From Collimonas sp. OK307 (GTDB taxonomy: Bacteria; Pseudomonadota; Gammaproteobacteria; Burkholderiales; Burkholderiaceae_D): DNA of 64,000 nt. The position numbers and the translations under genes are program-made. The notes under the pieces are model-generated. The model was not told where the DNA came from. It searched no databases and worked only from the letters and a program-made list of their open reading frames with translations. Below, piece by piece: positions 27,806 to 35,967 of this stretch (position 1 is the first letter of the stretch; every line of letters starts with the position of its first letter). The stretch covers positions 21,844 through 85,843 of the forward strand of contig NZ_FOQI01000020.1 of assembly GCF_900113705.1 (NCBI RefSeq), read 5' to 3'.

Positions 27806-28160
27806 TGCGCATGACAATACTTCCTTAAAAAATTAGATAATTGAATTTCGTAAAATCAGATACAGGACGAATACCGCGTTCAGGCATAGCACCGCGACTG
27901 TTAGCGGGGCAGCGCGGCGACGATTAGCGTGTGCGCAAGCAACCTAACGCCATTCCCACCATGAGGTCAGCGGTGCCAGGAACAGGCTCAGCGCAAACAG
28001 CAGCGCCACGATGACGCCGGTCAGGCCGGTGCGTCCATCCGCCTCGACCCCGCCACCGATTCAACATATGCAGTGACCGTTGAAGTGCCAAGCGCAGCGC
28101 CGATCACACATCGCCAATGCATCCGATGCAAAGGCTGCGCGGACATTGGGCAATTGGCCG
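27806..28160 (-). pseudogene. Decayed inverted copy of the azgA permease tail
   Basis: The minus strand is nearly identical to two blocks of the intact permease gene: 39658-39850 and 39998-40170. The 148 bases between them are missing. The intact gene has the 10-base direct repeat GCACCGCTGA at 39841 and 39989, exactly the borders of the deletion, so slippage between these repeats explains the loss and the frameshift. Homology runs past the azgA stop into AAGGAAGTATTGTCATGCGC and then ends. Further single-base changes are present. Confidence 0.85.
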
Positions 28161-28207
28161 TTGCTGCCAGCGCGGCGCGCAATCTTATGCAAGCAGTATT
28201 TATACGT

Positions 28208-28223
28208 ACTGGTACGAACCAAT
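28208..28223. promoter_or_regulatory. GntR operator, copy promoter, proximal site
   Basis: ACTGGTACGAACCAAT is the reverse complement of the site at 35881. With the second site 59 bases away it flanks the -10 element of the minus-strand promoter that points at rbsB. Confidence 0.7.
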
Positions 28224-28236
28224 TAACATGAAGGAG

Positions 28237-28245
28237 ATACTAGCA
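28237..28245 (-). promoter_or_regulatory. Extended -10 element pointing toward rbsB
   Basis: The minus strand reads TGCTAGTAT, identical to the element at 35859-35867 in the nucleoside-hydrolase promoter. It lies between the two operators, so the rbs run could be under the same control. Confidence 0.5.
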
Positions 28246-28266
28246 CATTTATTTTAAATTAGTTCA

Positions 28267-28282
28267 ACTGGTACGAACCAAT
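28267..28282. promoter_or_regulatory. GntR operator, copy promoter, distal site
   Basis: ACTGGTACGAACCAAT is the reverse complement of the site at 35822. The 59-bp distance to the proximal site is conserved between both promoter copies. Confidence 0.7.
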
Positions 28283-28430
28283 ATTATATTTATTTTTATT
28301 TCAAAAAATGCATGATGCGCGTTGCGACATCCGATGGCGCTATCGTTGGACGCTTGCCGTGCCAGTCTGGTGCCGGCCTGTAATAATGAAAAGCACAGCC
28401 GCTCAGTCGCGACACCTGGACGAACCAGCA

Positions 28431-28875
28431 TGCCACGCAAACGCCACTTCCAGCCTGACGACAGAGACTGATGCAGGCGGGTGTTTGTAAATGGCGAATC
28501 AATTTGATATCGGGCGTCTCGCCGCCGCGCTGCAATTAGAGGAAGATTTAGAGCAACGCGCTGCTCGCGCAGCCTCCGCAAAGTGACATCAGGAATATAC
28601 AGGCGGCATTAACGATCTTTTCTATCCTCATTGACTCCCATGTCACTGCCCTTGTTGTTTGCCACCACCCCTCTACTCATTCGCACTCCTCAGACTTTCG
28701 CAATCTTGCCTGTCATGCTGACCATCTCAATACCTTCAGCCACCGTCGCAAGCTGCAATTGCAACCCTTGACTGACATGTTGCTCGGTACGCGCCGCTGT
28801 CTGCAGGTTCGCCGCATCGCTTCTATGGTGCGTAATTGCGCGTTACGCCCCGAAAAAGTGCGCAACGAGCATTTG
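28431..28875. other. Gene-free stretch
   Basis: There is no intact gene. On the minus strand about 28690-28810 reads a coding-like tail (NLQTAARTEQHVSQGLQ...EGIEMVSMTGKIAKV, then a stop) that I cannot assign; it is probably a relic. Confidence 0.3.
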
Positions 28876-28887
28876 TGGTGCGTACCA
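28876..28887. promoter_or_regulatory. GntR operator-like site
   Basis: TGGTGCGTACCA differs from the core palindrome TGGTACGTACCA at one base. It lies 365 bases upstream of the second receptor gene. A small hairpin (GCCCCAT-AAA-ATGGGGC, 29011-29027) lies between it and the next operator. Confidence 0.5.
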
Positions 28888-29135
28888 GTTAGCGATATTT
28901 TATTAATTAATTCTGACTGAGGATGTTTGCAAGCCAGTTTGGGCTTGATGCTCTTAGTAGCATTTACGTAGTTACCACATAACCAAATAGTGCGAATTTT
29001 TCGTTGAATTGCCCCATAAAATGGGGCTAAGCATGGATTTTTTTCTATCGAATAGGCGATGAGTATTTGGGGAAATACCCGCAGAACAAGGTCGGCATCT
29101 GTTGCAAAAACACACCAAGATTTTTTACTTTACAG

Positions 29136-29147
29136 TGGTACGTACCA
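29136..29147. promoter_or_regulatory. GntR operator upstream of the second TonB-dependent receptor
   Basis: The perfect core palindrome TGGTACGTACCA lies 104 bases before the receptor start codon. It ties this receptor to the GntR regulon. Confidence 0.72.
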
Positions 29148-29251
29148 TATGGCATATTAGTTGCGTATGAGAGATCAACGCGATGAATGCGTTTAGCGAC
29201 TGGTTCTCTGGTGCCAGGACAGGCAGCTAGAACCTCCTTCTGAGGTGTGAA

Positions 29252-31573
29252 ATGGGAAAAAAAATGAGAAGAGACAAGAGGTTTATTGCAAGGCAGGTAT
29301 GCTGTTTCAGTTTGACAGCCTTCGCTGCTGCAAGTGGCCACATATGGGCACAAACCGTAGCAGATGCGCCGCTCCCCACTGACTCCGAAGCGACTAATGC
29401 CGCTTCACCGGCCAATGCAGCGATGCAATTGCAAACACTTACGGTCACAGCCACACGTCGCAAAGAAAACGTCAAAAATGTTCCGGTTTCAGCCTCCCTC
29501 ATCAGTGACGATGCTTTGAATGCGATTAATACAGGCGGCCAAGATCTGACGGCGCTTGCCGGACGGGCTCCAAGCTTAAACGCTGAGAACTCAGATGGGC
29601 GCGCTTTCCCCAGGTTCTATATGCGTGGTTACGGCAACACAGACTTTCACATCAACTCTTCGCAGCCGGTTTCATTGGTATATGACGATATCGTCTTAGA
29701 AAACTCAGTATTAAAAGGCTTTCCGGCGTTTGACCTTCAACAAATCGAAATTTTACGTGGCCCACAAGGGACTCTGTTCGGTCGGAACACGCCCGCTGGT
29801 GTTGTGAAACTTAATTCGGCTCCGCCTGAGCATAAGTTTGGCGGCTACATCAGCGCCTCCGAAGGGACAAACAATACGGCGAATCTCGAGGGTGCTATCA
29901 ACGTACCGATAAATGAGCAGTTGGCAGCACGCATTTCTTTCTTGGATCAGCACAAAGACAACTGGATCGGCAACACAGCTCCGGGGCAAACGGACAAGCA
30001 CTACGGCGGTTACAACGAGAACGCGCTAAGGTTCCAGTTACTTTACAAGCCGAATACCGACTTTAGCGCGCTGTTGAACGTGCATGAGCATCGGTCCGAA
30101 GGCAGTGCCTCACTTTTTCGCGCGAATATTATCCAACCAGGCACCAACAACCTGGTTCCGGGCTTCGACATTGGCAAAGTACAAACTGATGGAGCGAACG
30201 GTCAGCACTTGGAAAGTTACGGTACCGATTTGCACTTGCAGTGGACGCGAGGAGATTACACGCTCCACTCGATCACGGGCTACGAAACAGTACATTTCTA
30301 CACTTTAGGCGATATTGATGGTGGGTATGGGGCGGCATACGCGCCACCATCGGGTCCGGGCTTCATTCCCTTTTCGGCCGAATCTGCTGATGGCTTATCT
30401 AATCACCATCAATTGACGCAAGAATTTCGTGTCGAATCCAAATACACTGGCCCGCTGAATTGGCAGGCCGGCGTATTTTTCTTCAACGAAGCTTACCGAG
30501 TTGGCAGCTATTCCTACGATTCATTACATCAAAACGCATTTGTGTCCAAGGTGAGTTCGCGTCAGGCGGATAACGCTTCGGCGATTTTTGGTTCGCTGAA
30601 ATATGACGTTAATACCCGCCTGTCGTTGACCGGCGGACTCAGATTCACGGATGACAGAAAAACGCTACGGACCGATCCGAACGATTTGGCGACAGGCGGA
30701 TCGGATATTGATAAGTCCAAAGGCCTTTCTGCTAGCACCAGCGATAAAAAGCTTAATTGGGATTTCAGCACACTGTACAAGCTGACGAATAACACGAATC
30801 TGTATTCGCGTGTCGCCACGAGTTTCCGCGGTTCGACCATCGAGCCTGCAGGCCCGTTCAATCCGATGTCAGTCGCGCAGCCAGAAACGGTCCTGTCGTA
30901 TGAGGGAGGCGTCAAAAGCGACTTGTTTAATCGGCGAGCACGGGTCAGTTTCGACGTCTACCATTTCGATGTAAAGAACCAGCAATTGTCAGCAGTTGGT
31001 GGAACAACTAACTCGACCGTACTTGTGAACGCGAAGAAAGCCGCTGGCCAAGGTGCGGAACTTGACTTCCAAACCTATCTGGCCGAAAACTTGCTGTTTA
31101 CTACCGGGGGAAGCTACAACTATACACAGATTCAGGACCCTAACTTGCAGGTCGCCGTATGCGCTGCCTGCACGGTGAAAAATCCGGTAACAACCAATGC
31201 TGCTGGCGTAAAGGTCGCAAGCATTAACGGCAACCCTCTACCTAACGCGCCGAAGTGGAATGCAAACTTTACTCTGCGCTATTCGATTCCGTTTGGGCAA
31301 GGAGAATTGTACGCTTTCACTGATTGGGTATATCGCAGCCAGGTCAATTTCACCTTGTACAATTCCGATGAGTTCGTTGGGAAATCGTCGTTTATCGGCG
31401 GTCTGCGTGTCGGCTATCTTTGGGATAACGATCGTTACGAATTGGCGGCGTTCGCACGCAACATCACAAATCAAGTGCGCCTGGTCGGAGGGATCGATTT
31501 TAACAATTTGACTGGCTACGTTAATGACAACAATGCACGTCTTTTCGGGGTTCAATTTAAGGCCCGGTTCTAG
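29252..31573 (+). CDS. TonB-dependent receptor, probable nucleoside/nucleotide uptake
   Basis: This 773-residue outer-membrane receptor has a signal peptide ending near HIWAQ, then a TonB box-like LQTLTVTATRRKENV (about 60-75). The plug has FYMRGYGNTDF and IEILRGPQGTLFGRNTPAGVV, and the barrel ends with FGVQFKARF. It resembles receptors of the CirA/FyuA-like class. The substrate is inferred: the gene sits under the same operator as the nucleoside hydrolase operon, and next to ribose and base uptake genes. A 133-bp piece of its 3' part is repeated at 34113-34245. A GAGGTG box precedes the start; ATG 29264 is an alternative. Confidence 0.85.
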   Translation: MGKKMRRDKRFIARQVCCFSLTAFAAASGHIWAQTVADAPLPTDSEATNAASPANAAMQLQTLTVTATRRKENVKNVPVSASLISDDALNAINTGGQDLTALAGRAPSLNAENSDGRAFPRFYMRGYGNTDFHINSSQPVSLVYDDIVLENSVLKGFPAFDLQQIEILRGPQGTLFGRNTPAGVVKLNSAPPEHKFGGYISASEGTNNTANLEGAINVPINEQLAARISFLDQHKDNWIGNTAPGQTDKHYGGYNENALRFQLLYKPNTDFSALLNVHEHRSEGSASLFRANIIQPGTNNLVPGFDIGKVQTDGANGQHLESYGTDLHLQWTRGDYTLHSITGYETVHFYTLGDIDGGYGAAYAPPSGPGFIPFSAESADGLSNHHQLTQEFRVESKYTGPLNWQAGVFFFNEAYRVGSYSYDSLHQNAFVSKVSSRQADNASAIFGSLKYDVNTRLSLTGGLRFTDDRKTLRTDPNDLATGGSDIDKSKGLSASTSDKKLNWDFSTLYKLTNNTNLYSRVATSFRGSTIEPAGPFNPMSVAQPETVLSYEGGVKSDLFNRRARVSFDVYHFDVKNQQLSAVGGTTNSTVLVNAKKAAGQGAELDFQTYLAENLLFTTGGSYNYTQIQDPNLQVAVCAACTVKNPVTTNAAGVKVASINGNPLPNAPKWNANFTLRYSIPFGQGELYAFTDWVYRSQVNFTLYNSDEFVGKSSFIGGLRVGYLWDNDRYELAAFARNITNQVRLVGGIDFNNLTGYVNDNNARLFGVQFKARF

Positions 31574-31617
31574 TAGTCTGTCAGACTGAGGAAACTGAAA
31601 CGCAATTAAAGGCCATC

Positions 31618-31649
31618 GAGCGGCATCAGAGTCAATTCTGATGCCGCTC
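31618..31649 (+). terminator. Long perfect hairpin after the receptor gene
   Basis: A 13-bp perfect stem (GAGCGGCATCAGA / TCTGATGCCGCTC) with a 6-base loop lies 45 bases after the receptor stop. It has no T-run, so it may act as a 3' stabiliser or a weak terminator. Confidence 0.5.
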
Positions 31650-31720
31650 AGGTCATTGGAATACGGAAAATTAGCCTAAATTGCAAGCACTACCTTCAAA
31701 AAAATTCTTTTATGCACATA

Positions 31721-31750
31721 GTCCGACAGACTGCCAGTAGCCTGTCGGAC
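31721..31750 (+). terminator. Hairpin downstream of the receptor gene
   Basis: The 9-bp stem GTCCGACAG/CTGTCGGAC is followed by TTGTTATTTG. It is a plausible terminator for the receptor transcript. A related sequence (GTCTGTCAGACTGAGG) lies at the receptor stop. The rest of the 331-base gap before the phospholipase gene shows nothing else. Confidence 0.5.
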
Positions 31751-31904
31751 TTGTTATTTGCCACACCGAGTTGAACGAGACGTATGCTTGGTTTCGGACA
31801 GGGGCTGCGCGGCGGATAGATGCTGATGGCTGTTGTCAAGATAGACCTCGCCGGGTTTCGTCCCGCCGGCATCCTGATATCCCAATTACAACTAAAGCTT
31901 TCAC

Positions 31905-34007
31905 ATGGTCACTAAAACCCGTCGAGATTTTCTGAGGCTGTCTGCCGGCTTGGCTGGCGCCACGCTGTTTCCCGAATCTATTCGCAAGGCGCTAGCGATC
32001 GAACCGAGTTCCGTCACCGGTACGATCCAGGATGTCCAGCACATCGTCGTTTTTATGCAGGAGAACCGCTCGTTCGATCACTATCTTGGGCATCTGAGCG
32101 GTGTACGCGGCTATAACGATCGCTTCCCGGTCACGCTGCCGAACGGTCAGCCCGTATGGTTCCAGCCGCGCCAGGAAGACGCCACGAAAGTGATCGCGCC
32201 GTTCCGGTACGACACGACCAATCCCAATGTCAACGCACAATGTATCGGCGGTCTGCCGCATACCTGGGCCAGCACGCATGGCGCCATCAACGACGGCCGG
32301 GCCGATCAGTGGGCCGTGCAGAAGAGCAACATGACGATGGGTTATCACGTACGCGAGGACATTCCGTTTCACTACGCGCTCGCCGACGCCTTCACGGTGT
32401 GCGACAGTTATTTCTGTTCGATTCCGGGTAATACGCACCCGAATCGCATGTATCTGATGACGGGCATGGTCGATCCGCAAGGAACAGGCGGCGGCCCATT
32501 GCTCGATAATACGGATTACATCGACAACCAGTTCGATGCCATTAAGCTGCCGCCCTTCAACTGGACCACTTACCCGGAGCGGCTGGAAAATGCCGGTATC
32601 TCCTGGCAGGTCTACCAGCAGGGCACCGGCACGGACAATTTTACCGGAAACTACGGCACGAACATGCTGGCTTGTTTCCAGAATTTCGTGAACGCACCGG
32701 CTGGCTCGTCGCTTCAAAACCGCGGCATGAGCACACGTACACTGGCGCAATTAAAAGCCGACGTGCAGGCCAACGCATTGCCGCAGGTGTCGTGGTTGCT
32801 GCCTCCCGCTGCCTATTCGGAGCATCCGAAGTTCACGCCGCTTTACGGCGCCAATTACATCTCCAGGATCCTCGACGCACTGACATCGAATCCCGACGTC
32901 TGGAGCAAGACCGTCCTCTTCATTATGTACGACGAGAACGACGGCCTGTTCGATCACGTCGTACCACCGCAAGCGCCGACGCTGCCTGGCTCGGGTTTGA
33001 GCACCGTGGATATCACACTGGAGCGCCATAGCGTCGTCACCGCTACGCAGGCCGGTACCTATACGGCTGATAACCTGCCGTACGGCCTCGGACCACGCGT
33101 GCCGATGACGGTCGTGTCACCATGGTCGAAAGGCGGATTCGTCTGTTCGCAGGTGTTCGATCACACATCAGTGCTGCAATTTATCGAAAAGCGTTTTGGC
33201 GTGATGGAAACGAACATCTCGCCGTGGCGCCGTGCCATCTGCGGCGACCTTACGTCGGCACTGGACTTCTCAAAATCCGATGCGACGGTGCCGTCGCTGC
33301 CTAGCACACAGACCTACATCACTCAAGCCGATACCCAGTGCGCACGTTCGATAGCGCAGAGCGCACCGGGTAGCACCGGCCAGCAGGTCGTCGTGGCACA
33401 GGAACCGGGTACGCGGCCTGCGCGTGCGCTGCCTTACCAACTGCACGTGAACGGCCAGTTGCAGTCGTCAGGGTACGTGTTGACGTTTGCCAATACCGGT
33501 ATGCAAGGCGCACATTTTTGGGTCTATTCAGGTGATCCAATCGCGATGCCGCGCCGCTACACGGTCGAAGCAGGCAAGGTGCTGACGGATGCATGGGCAC
33601 TCGACGCGAACGGAAACTACATGCTGAATGTGTACGGTCCAAACGGTTTTTTCCGCCGTTTCGCGGGATCCTCTAGCGCAGATGCCGTTGCGAAACCGGA
33701 TGTTGTGACGCGCTACGACGTTGCCAATGGTAACGTCTACCTCACGTTATTCAACACGGGGACCACGTTGCTGGGGGTGACGGTGGCTGACGTTGCCTAT
33801 GGCCAGCCATCGGTTACGCTGTCGGTTCCGGCAGGTGATAGCGTGGAAGCACATTGGGATCTATCGTGTAGCAACCAGTGGTACGATCTGCAATTGACGG
33901 TCGCCGGCAATTCGAACTGGCAGCGGCGGATCGCAGGTCACGTCGAGACTGGCAGGCCGAGCATCACCGATCCGGCCGCAACTGTTCCAGTGACGAAGGC
34001 GATCTAG
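31905..34007 (+). CDS. Tat-exported phospholipase C (phosphoesterase family)
   Basis: This 700-residue protein has a twin-arginine signal (TKTRRDFLRLSAGLAG). The PF04185 phosphoesterase domain begins with VVFMQENRSFDHYLG (nucleophile region) and carries IPGNTHPNR, YDENDGLFDHVVPP and a C-terminal His in VFDHTSVLQFIEKRFG. Two small beta domains of the phospholipase C accessory type follow (about 500-590 and 600-690). It is typical of non-haemolytic phosphocholine-specific phospholipase C in Burkholderiales. It would release phosphocholine from lipids outside the cell. Codon use is more GC-rich than the flanking receptor gene and a receptor fragment follows it, so it may have been inserted here. 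Confidence 0.88.
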   Translation: MVTKTRRDFLRLSAGLAGATLFPESIRKALAIEPSSVTGTIQDVQHIVVFMQENRSFDHYLGHLSGVRGYNDRFPVTLPNGQPVWFQPRQEDATKVIAPFRYDTTNPNVNAQCIGGLPHTWASTHGAINDGRADQWAVQKSNMTMGYHVREDIPFHYALADAFTVCDSYFCSIPGNTHPNRMYLMTGMVDPQGTGGGPLLDNTDYIDNQFDAIKLPPFNWTTYPERLENAGISWQVYQQGTGTDNFTGNYGTNMLACFQNFVNAPAGSSLQNRGMSTRTLAQLKADVQANALPQVSWLLPPAAYSEHPKFTPLYGANYISRILDALTSNPDVWSKTVLFIMYDENDGLFDHVVPPQAPTLPGSGLSTVDITLERHSVVTATQAGTYTADNLPYGLGPRVPMTVVSPWSKGGFVCSQVFDHTSVLQFIEKRFGVMETNISPWRRAICGDLTSALDFSKSDATVPSLPSTQTYITQADTQCARSIAQSAPGSTGQQVVVAQEPGTRPARALPYQLHVNGQLQSSGYVLTFANTGMQGAHFWVYSGDPIAMPRRYTVEAGKVLTDAWALDANGNYMLNVYGPNGFFRRFAGSSSADAVAKPDVVTRYDVANGNVYLTLFNTGTTLLGVTVADVAYGQPSVTLSVPAGDSVEAHWDLSCSNQWYDLQLTVAGNSNWQRRIAGHVETGRPSITDPAATVPVTKAI

Positions 34008-34112
34008 GCCCAGTGCCCGACCAGTGGTTAATACTGAAGCGGTTTTGATTTAAGGCACTGATTTTGACTGTTCTCTGTCAATGTCGGCAAATCCGCTTGC
34101 AACATCGGTTTA

Positions 34113-34245
34113 CGATTCCGTTTGGGCAAGGAGAATTGTACGCTTTCACTGATTGGGTATATCGCAGCCATGTCAATTTCACCTTGTACAATTCCGATGA
34201 GTTCGCTGGGAAATCATCGTTTATCGGTGGTCTGCGCGTCGGCTA
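34113..34245 (+). repeat. 133-bp direct repeat of the receptor gene
   Basis: This segment matches 31284-31416 in the receptor gene over 133 bases with five differences and no gaps by eye. It encodes SIPFGQGELYAF-like sequence, TDWVYRSHVNFTLYNSDEF and GGLRVG, then hits a stop. With the parent copy it brackets the phospholipase gene. A short frame after it (MVPNLDRMFSVEKLPDP...) is unassigned. Confidence 0.88.
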
Positions 34246-34385
34246 GCGGCATGGTCCCCAATCTGGACAGAATGTTTTCTGTGGAGAAGCTGCCGGATCC
34301 AGTTGCAAAGGCTGTATTTGAATCTATGACATTAGAGTTATGACACCCCAGCCAAAGAAAGAAGCCGGGAGCGGGAGCTTGAAAA

Positions 34386-35135
34386 TTAGTCTCCGCCCCG
34401 CATGGCAATGCGCGTCTTATAGCGATAGTTCGATAGATATTTCATCAGGCAATATTCGACCGGCTGCCGACGGTCGGATAAAGTAATCCTTTCGCAGACC
34501 AGCAAGGGGGTGCCCACTTCAGTCCCGAGCAGACGCGCATCCTCAAATTCAGCGGTGGCGGCGCTGAGGTTTTCGACCGCTTCGGCGGGGGAGAAGTTGA
34601 ATTTTTCGCCCAGCAGTTTATACAGAGAACCAGCGCGTTCGACTTGCGAGCGGCTTATCTTCGCCCCGACAGGCAGCGTGAAGTAAGCATCGTGCAGACC
34701 CACGGCCACGTTGTCCATGGTCCGGATTCGATGTACTCTGAACAGTGGGTCTCCAGCCTTCACATTCAACAAGCCTGCAATCGCCATCGAGGCCGGCACC
34801 ATACCTACGCTCAGCAACTGTTGACCTGCGATGCTGCCGCGACTGTCGGCATCCTGGGAAAAACTGTCGATGAAGCGAGTAGTGTCGCGCACAATAGCCG
34901 GCGCAACAAAAGTGCCTCGTCCATGATCACTGTATATGATGCCACGCTCTTCCATATAGCGCACCGCCTTGCGCACGGTATCGCGACTGACGTCATAGCG
35001 TTCAGCCAATTCGCGTTCAGAGGGCAACGCCTGGTTGTCCGACAACATGCCCTTGCCAATCGTACTTCCGATGATATTTGCCAGCCACTTATAGCGCGGC
35101 TGGCCAGGCGTTTCAGTATCTTTCATTTGCGTCAT
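34386..35135 (-). CDS. GntR-family (HutC/UTRA) transcriptional regulator
   Basis: This 249-residue regulator has an N-terminal winged helix of GntR type, about residues 20-80 (LPSERELAERYDVSRDTVRKAVRYMEERG split by no gap; GRGTFVAP ends it). A UTRA ligand-binding domain covers about 100-240 (PLFRVHRIRTMD, VGLHDAYFTLP, PLLVCERITLSD, VEYCLMKYLSNYRY). Such regulators bind palindromes and release on binding a small molecule. The palindrome TGGTACGTACCA lies 13 bases before the start codon, so autoregulation is likely, and the same palindrome precedes the receptor and nucleoside-hydrolase genes. The ligand is probably a nucleoside, base or sugar phosphate (inference). ATG 35126 is an alternative start. 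Confidence 0.88.
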   Translation of the reverse strand: MTQMKDTETPGQPRYKWLANIIGSTIGKGMLSDNQALPSERELAERYDVSRDTVRKAVRYMEERGIIYSDHGRGTFVAPAIVRDTTRFIDSFSQDADSRGSIAGQQLLSVGMVPASMAIAGLLNVKAGDPLFRVHRIRTMDNVAVGLHDAYFTLPVGAKISRSQVERAGSLYKLLGEKFNFSPAEAVENLSAATAEFEDARLLGTEVGTPLLVCERITLSDRRQPVEYCLMKYLSNYRYKTRIAMRGGD

Positions 35136-35147
35136 ATTTTAATATTA

Positions 35148-35159
35148 TGGTACGTACCA
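35148..35159. promoter_or_regulatory. GntR operator in its own promoter
   Basis: The perfect core TGGTACGTACCA lies immediately upstream of the GntR gene. This is the strongest hint that the regional palindrome is the regulator's site. Confidence 0.72.
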
Positions 35160-35684
35160 ATTGTTAATCTAAGGGAACTCACACAGTCTAGCAGGTATCA
35201 GCCCCAATCCACATCACTTAAGAAATATCACCATGAATAATGTTTTTTTTGCACTAAATTATGCGACTTCGGACGGCGCTTTCTTGATTATGAATGACCG
35301 CTGCGATGAAGAAAGTGTGTCGAGCGTCAAGGCGTCGTGTAGCAGGTCGGCCACATCCTGGTCAGGTGAGAGCGCAGGGAGCAACGGTTTGAGAACTGTA
35401 TGGGAAAAGGCGCGGTTGATGCGTTCCGATAGGCGGTCGAAGTGGCGAGGGTTGGAAATTGTCGCACAAGTTTTAGCGGCGAAGTCTTGCATCATGGTCA
35501 GATGAGACAAGCCGGAAACGTGCTACAGATGAAGGCGATGCTTGCTGTCGATGAGCGCTTCTTCGCGCCTCCTCAATACAGCAGCGCTGGTGATAAAGGT
35601 CGCCGAATGCAGTTACCGGGAAGCGGGTCATATCGAGTAGGTTGCTCATCAGCGCGCGTACCTTCGCTTGGCGTAACGACCCGT
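35160..35684. other. Gene-free stretch with an unassigned open frame
   Basis: An 83-codon minus-strand frame (35259-35510; FAAKTCATISNPRHFDRLSE..., PALSPDQDVADLLHDAL) looks weakly coding but has no start signal and no family I recognise. It is probably a relic. Nothing else is supported here. Confidence 0.3.
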
Positions 35685-35821
35685 CCAGGCGTCGCGACTG
35701 AGTGGCTGTGCTTTTCATTGTTACGGGCCTGCACCAGACTGGCACGGCAAGCGCCCAACGATGGCGTCATCGGATGTCGCAAAGCGTATCATGTATTTTT
35801 TGAAATAAAAATAAATTGAAT

Positions 35822-35837
35822 ATTGGTTCGTACCAGT
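35822..35837. promoter_or_regulatory. GntR operator, distal site of the nucleoside operon
   Basis: ATTGGTTCGTACCAGT is a one-arm-degenerate form of the palindrome. It lies 59 bases upstream of an identical site, on the other side of the extended -10 element. Confidence 0.7.
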
Positions 35838-35858
35838 TGCACTCATTTAAAATAAATG

Positions 35859-35867
35859 TGCTAGTAT
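35859..35867 (+). promoter_or_regulatory. Extended -10 promoter of the nucleoside operon
   Basis: TGCTAGTAT is an extended -10 element between two operators; TTGCAC at 35837-35842 is a possible -35 with a long spacer (19). The element is conserved in the inverted copy at 28237-28245. Confidence 0.5.
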
Positions 35868-35880
35868 CTCTTTCATGCTA

Positions 35881-35896
35881 ATTGGTTCGTACCAGT
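35881..35896. promoter_or_regulatory. GntR operator, proximal site of the nucleoside operon
   Basis: ATTGGTTCGTACCAGT lies 72 bases before the nucleoside hydrolase start, just after the -10 element, where a bound repressor would block initiation. Two sites 59 bp apart could allow looping. Confidence 0.7.
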
Positions 35897-35967
35897 TTGC
35901 ATAAATATTGCTTGCATAGGATTGAGCGCCGCGCGGCGGAACACCACCCGACAATGATCGTCAACGC

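Larger units (their letters stand above)
28170..28430 (-). repeat. Inverted copy of the nucleoside-operon promoter region
   Basis: Read on the minus strand, this segment matches 35685-35935 almost base for base, including the upstream coding-like stretch, both operators 59 bp apart, and the extended -10 element. In this copy the promoter is joined directly to the azgA tail relic; the 3.7 kb that should lie between is absent. Confidence 0.85.
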
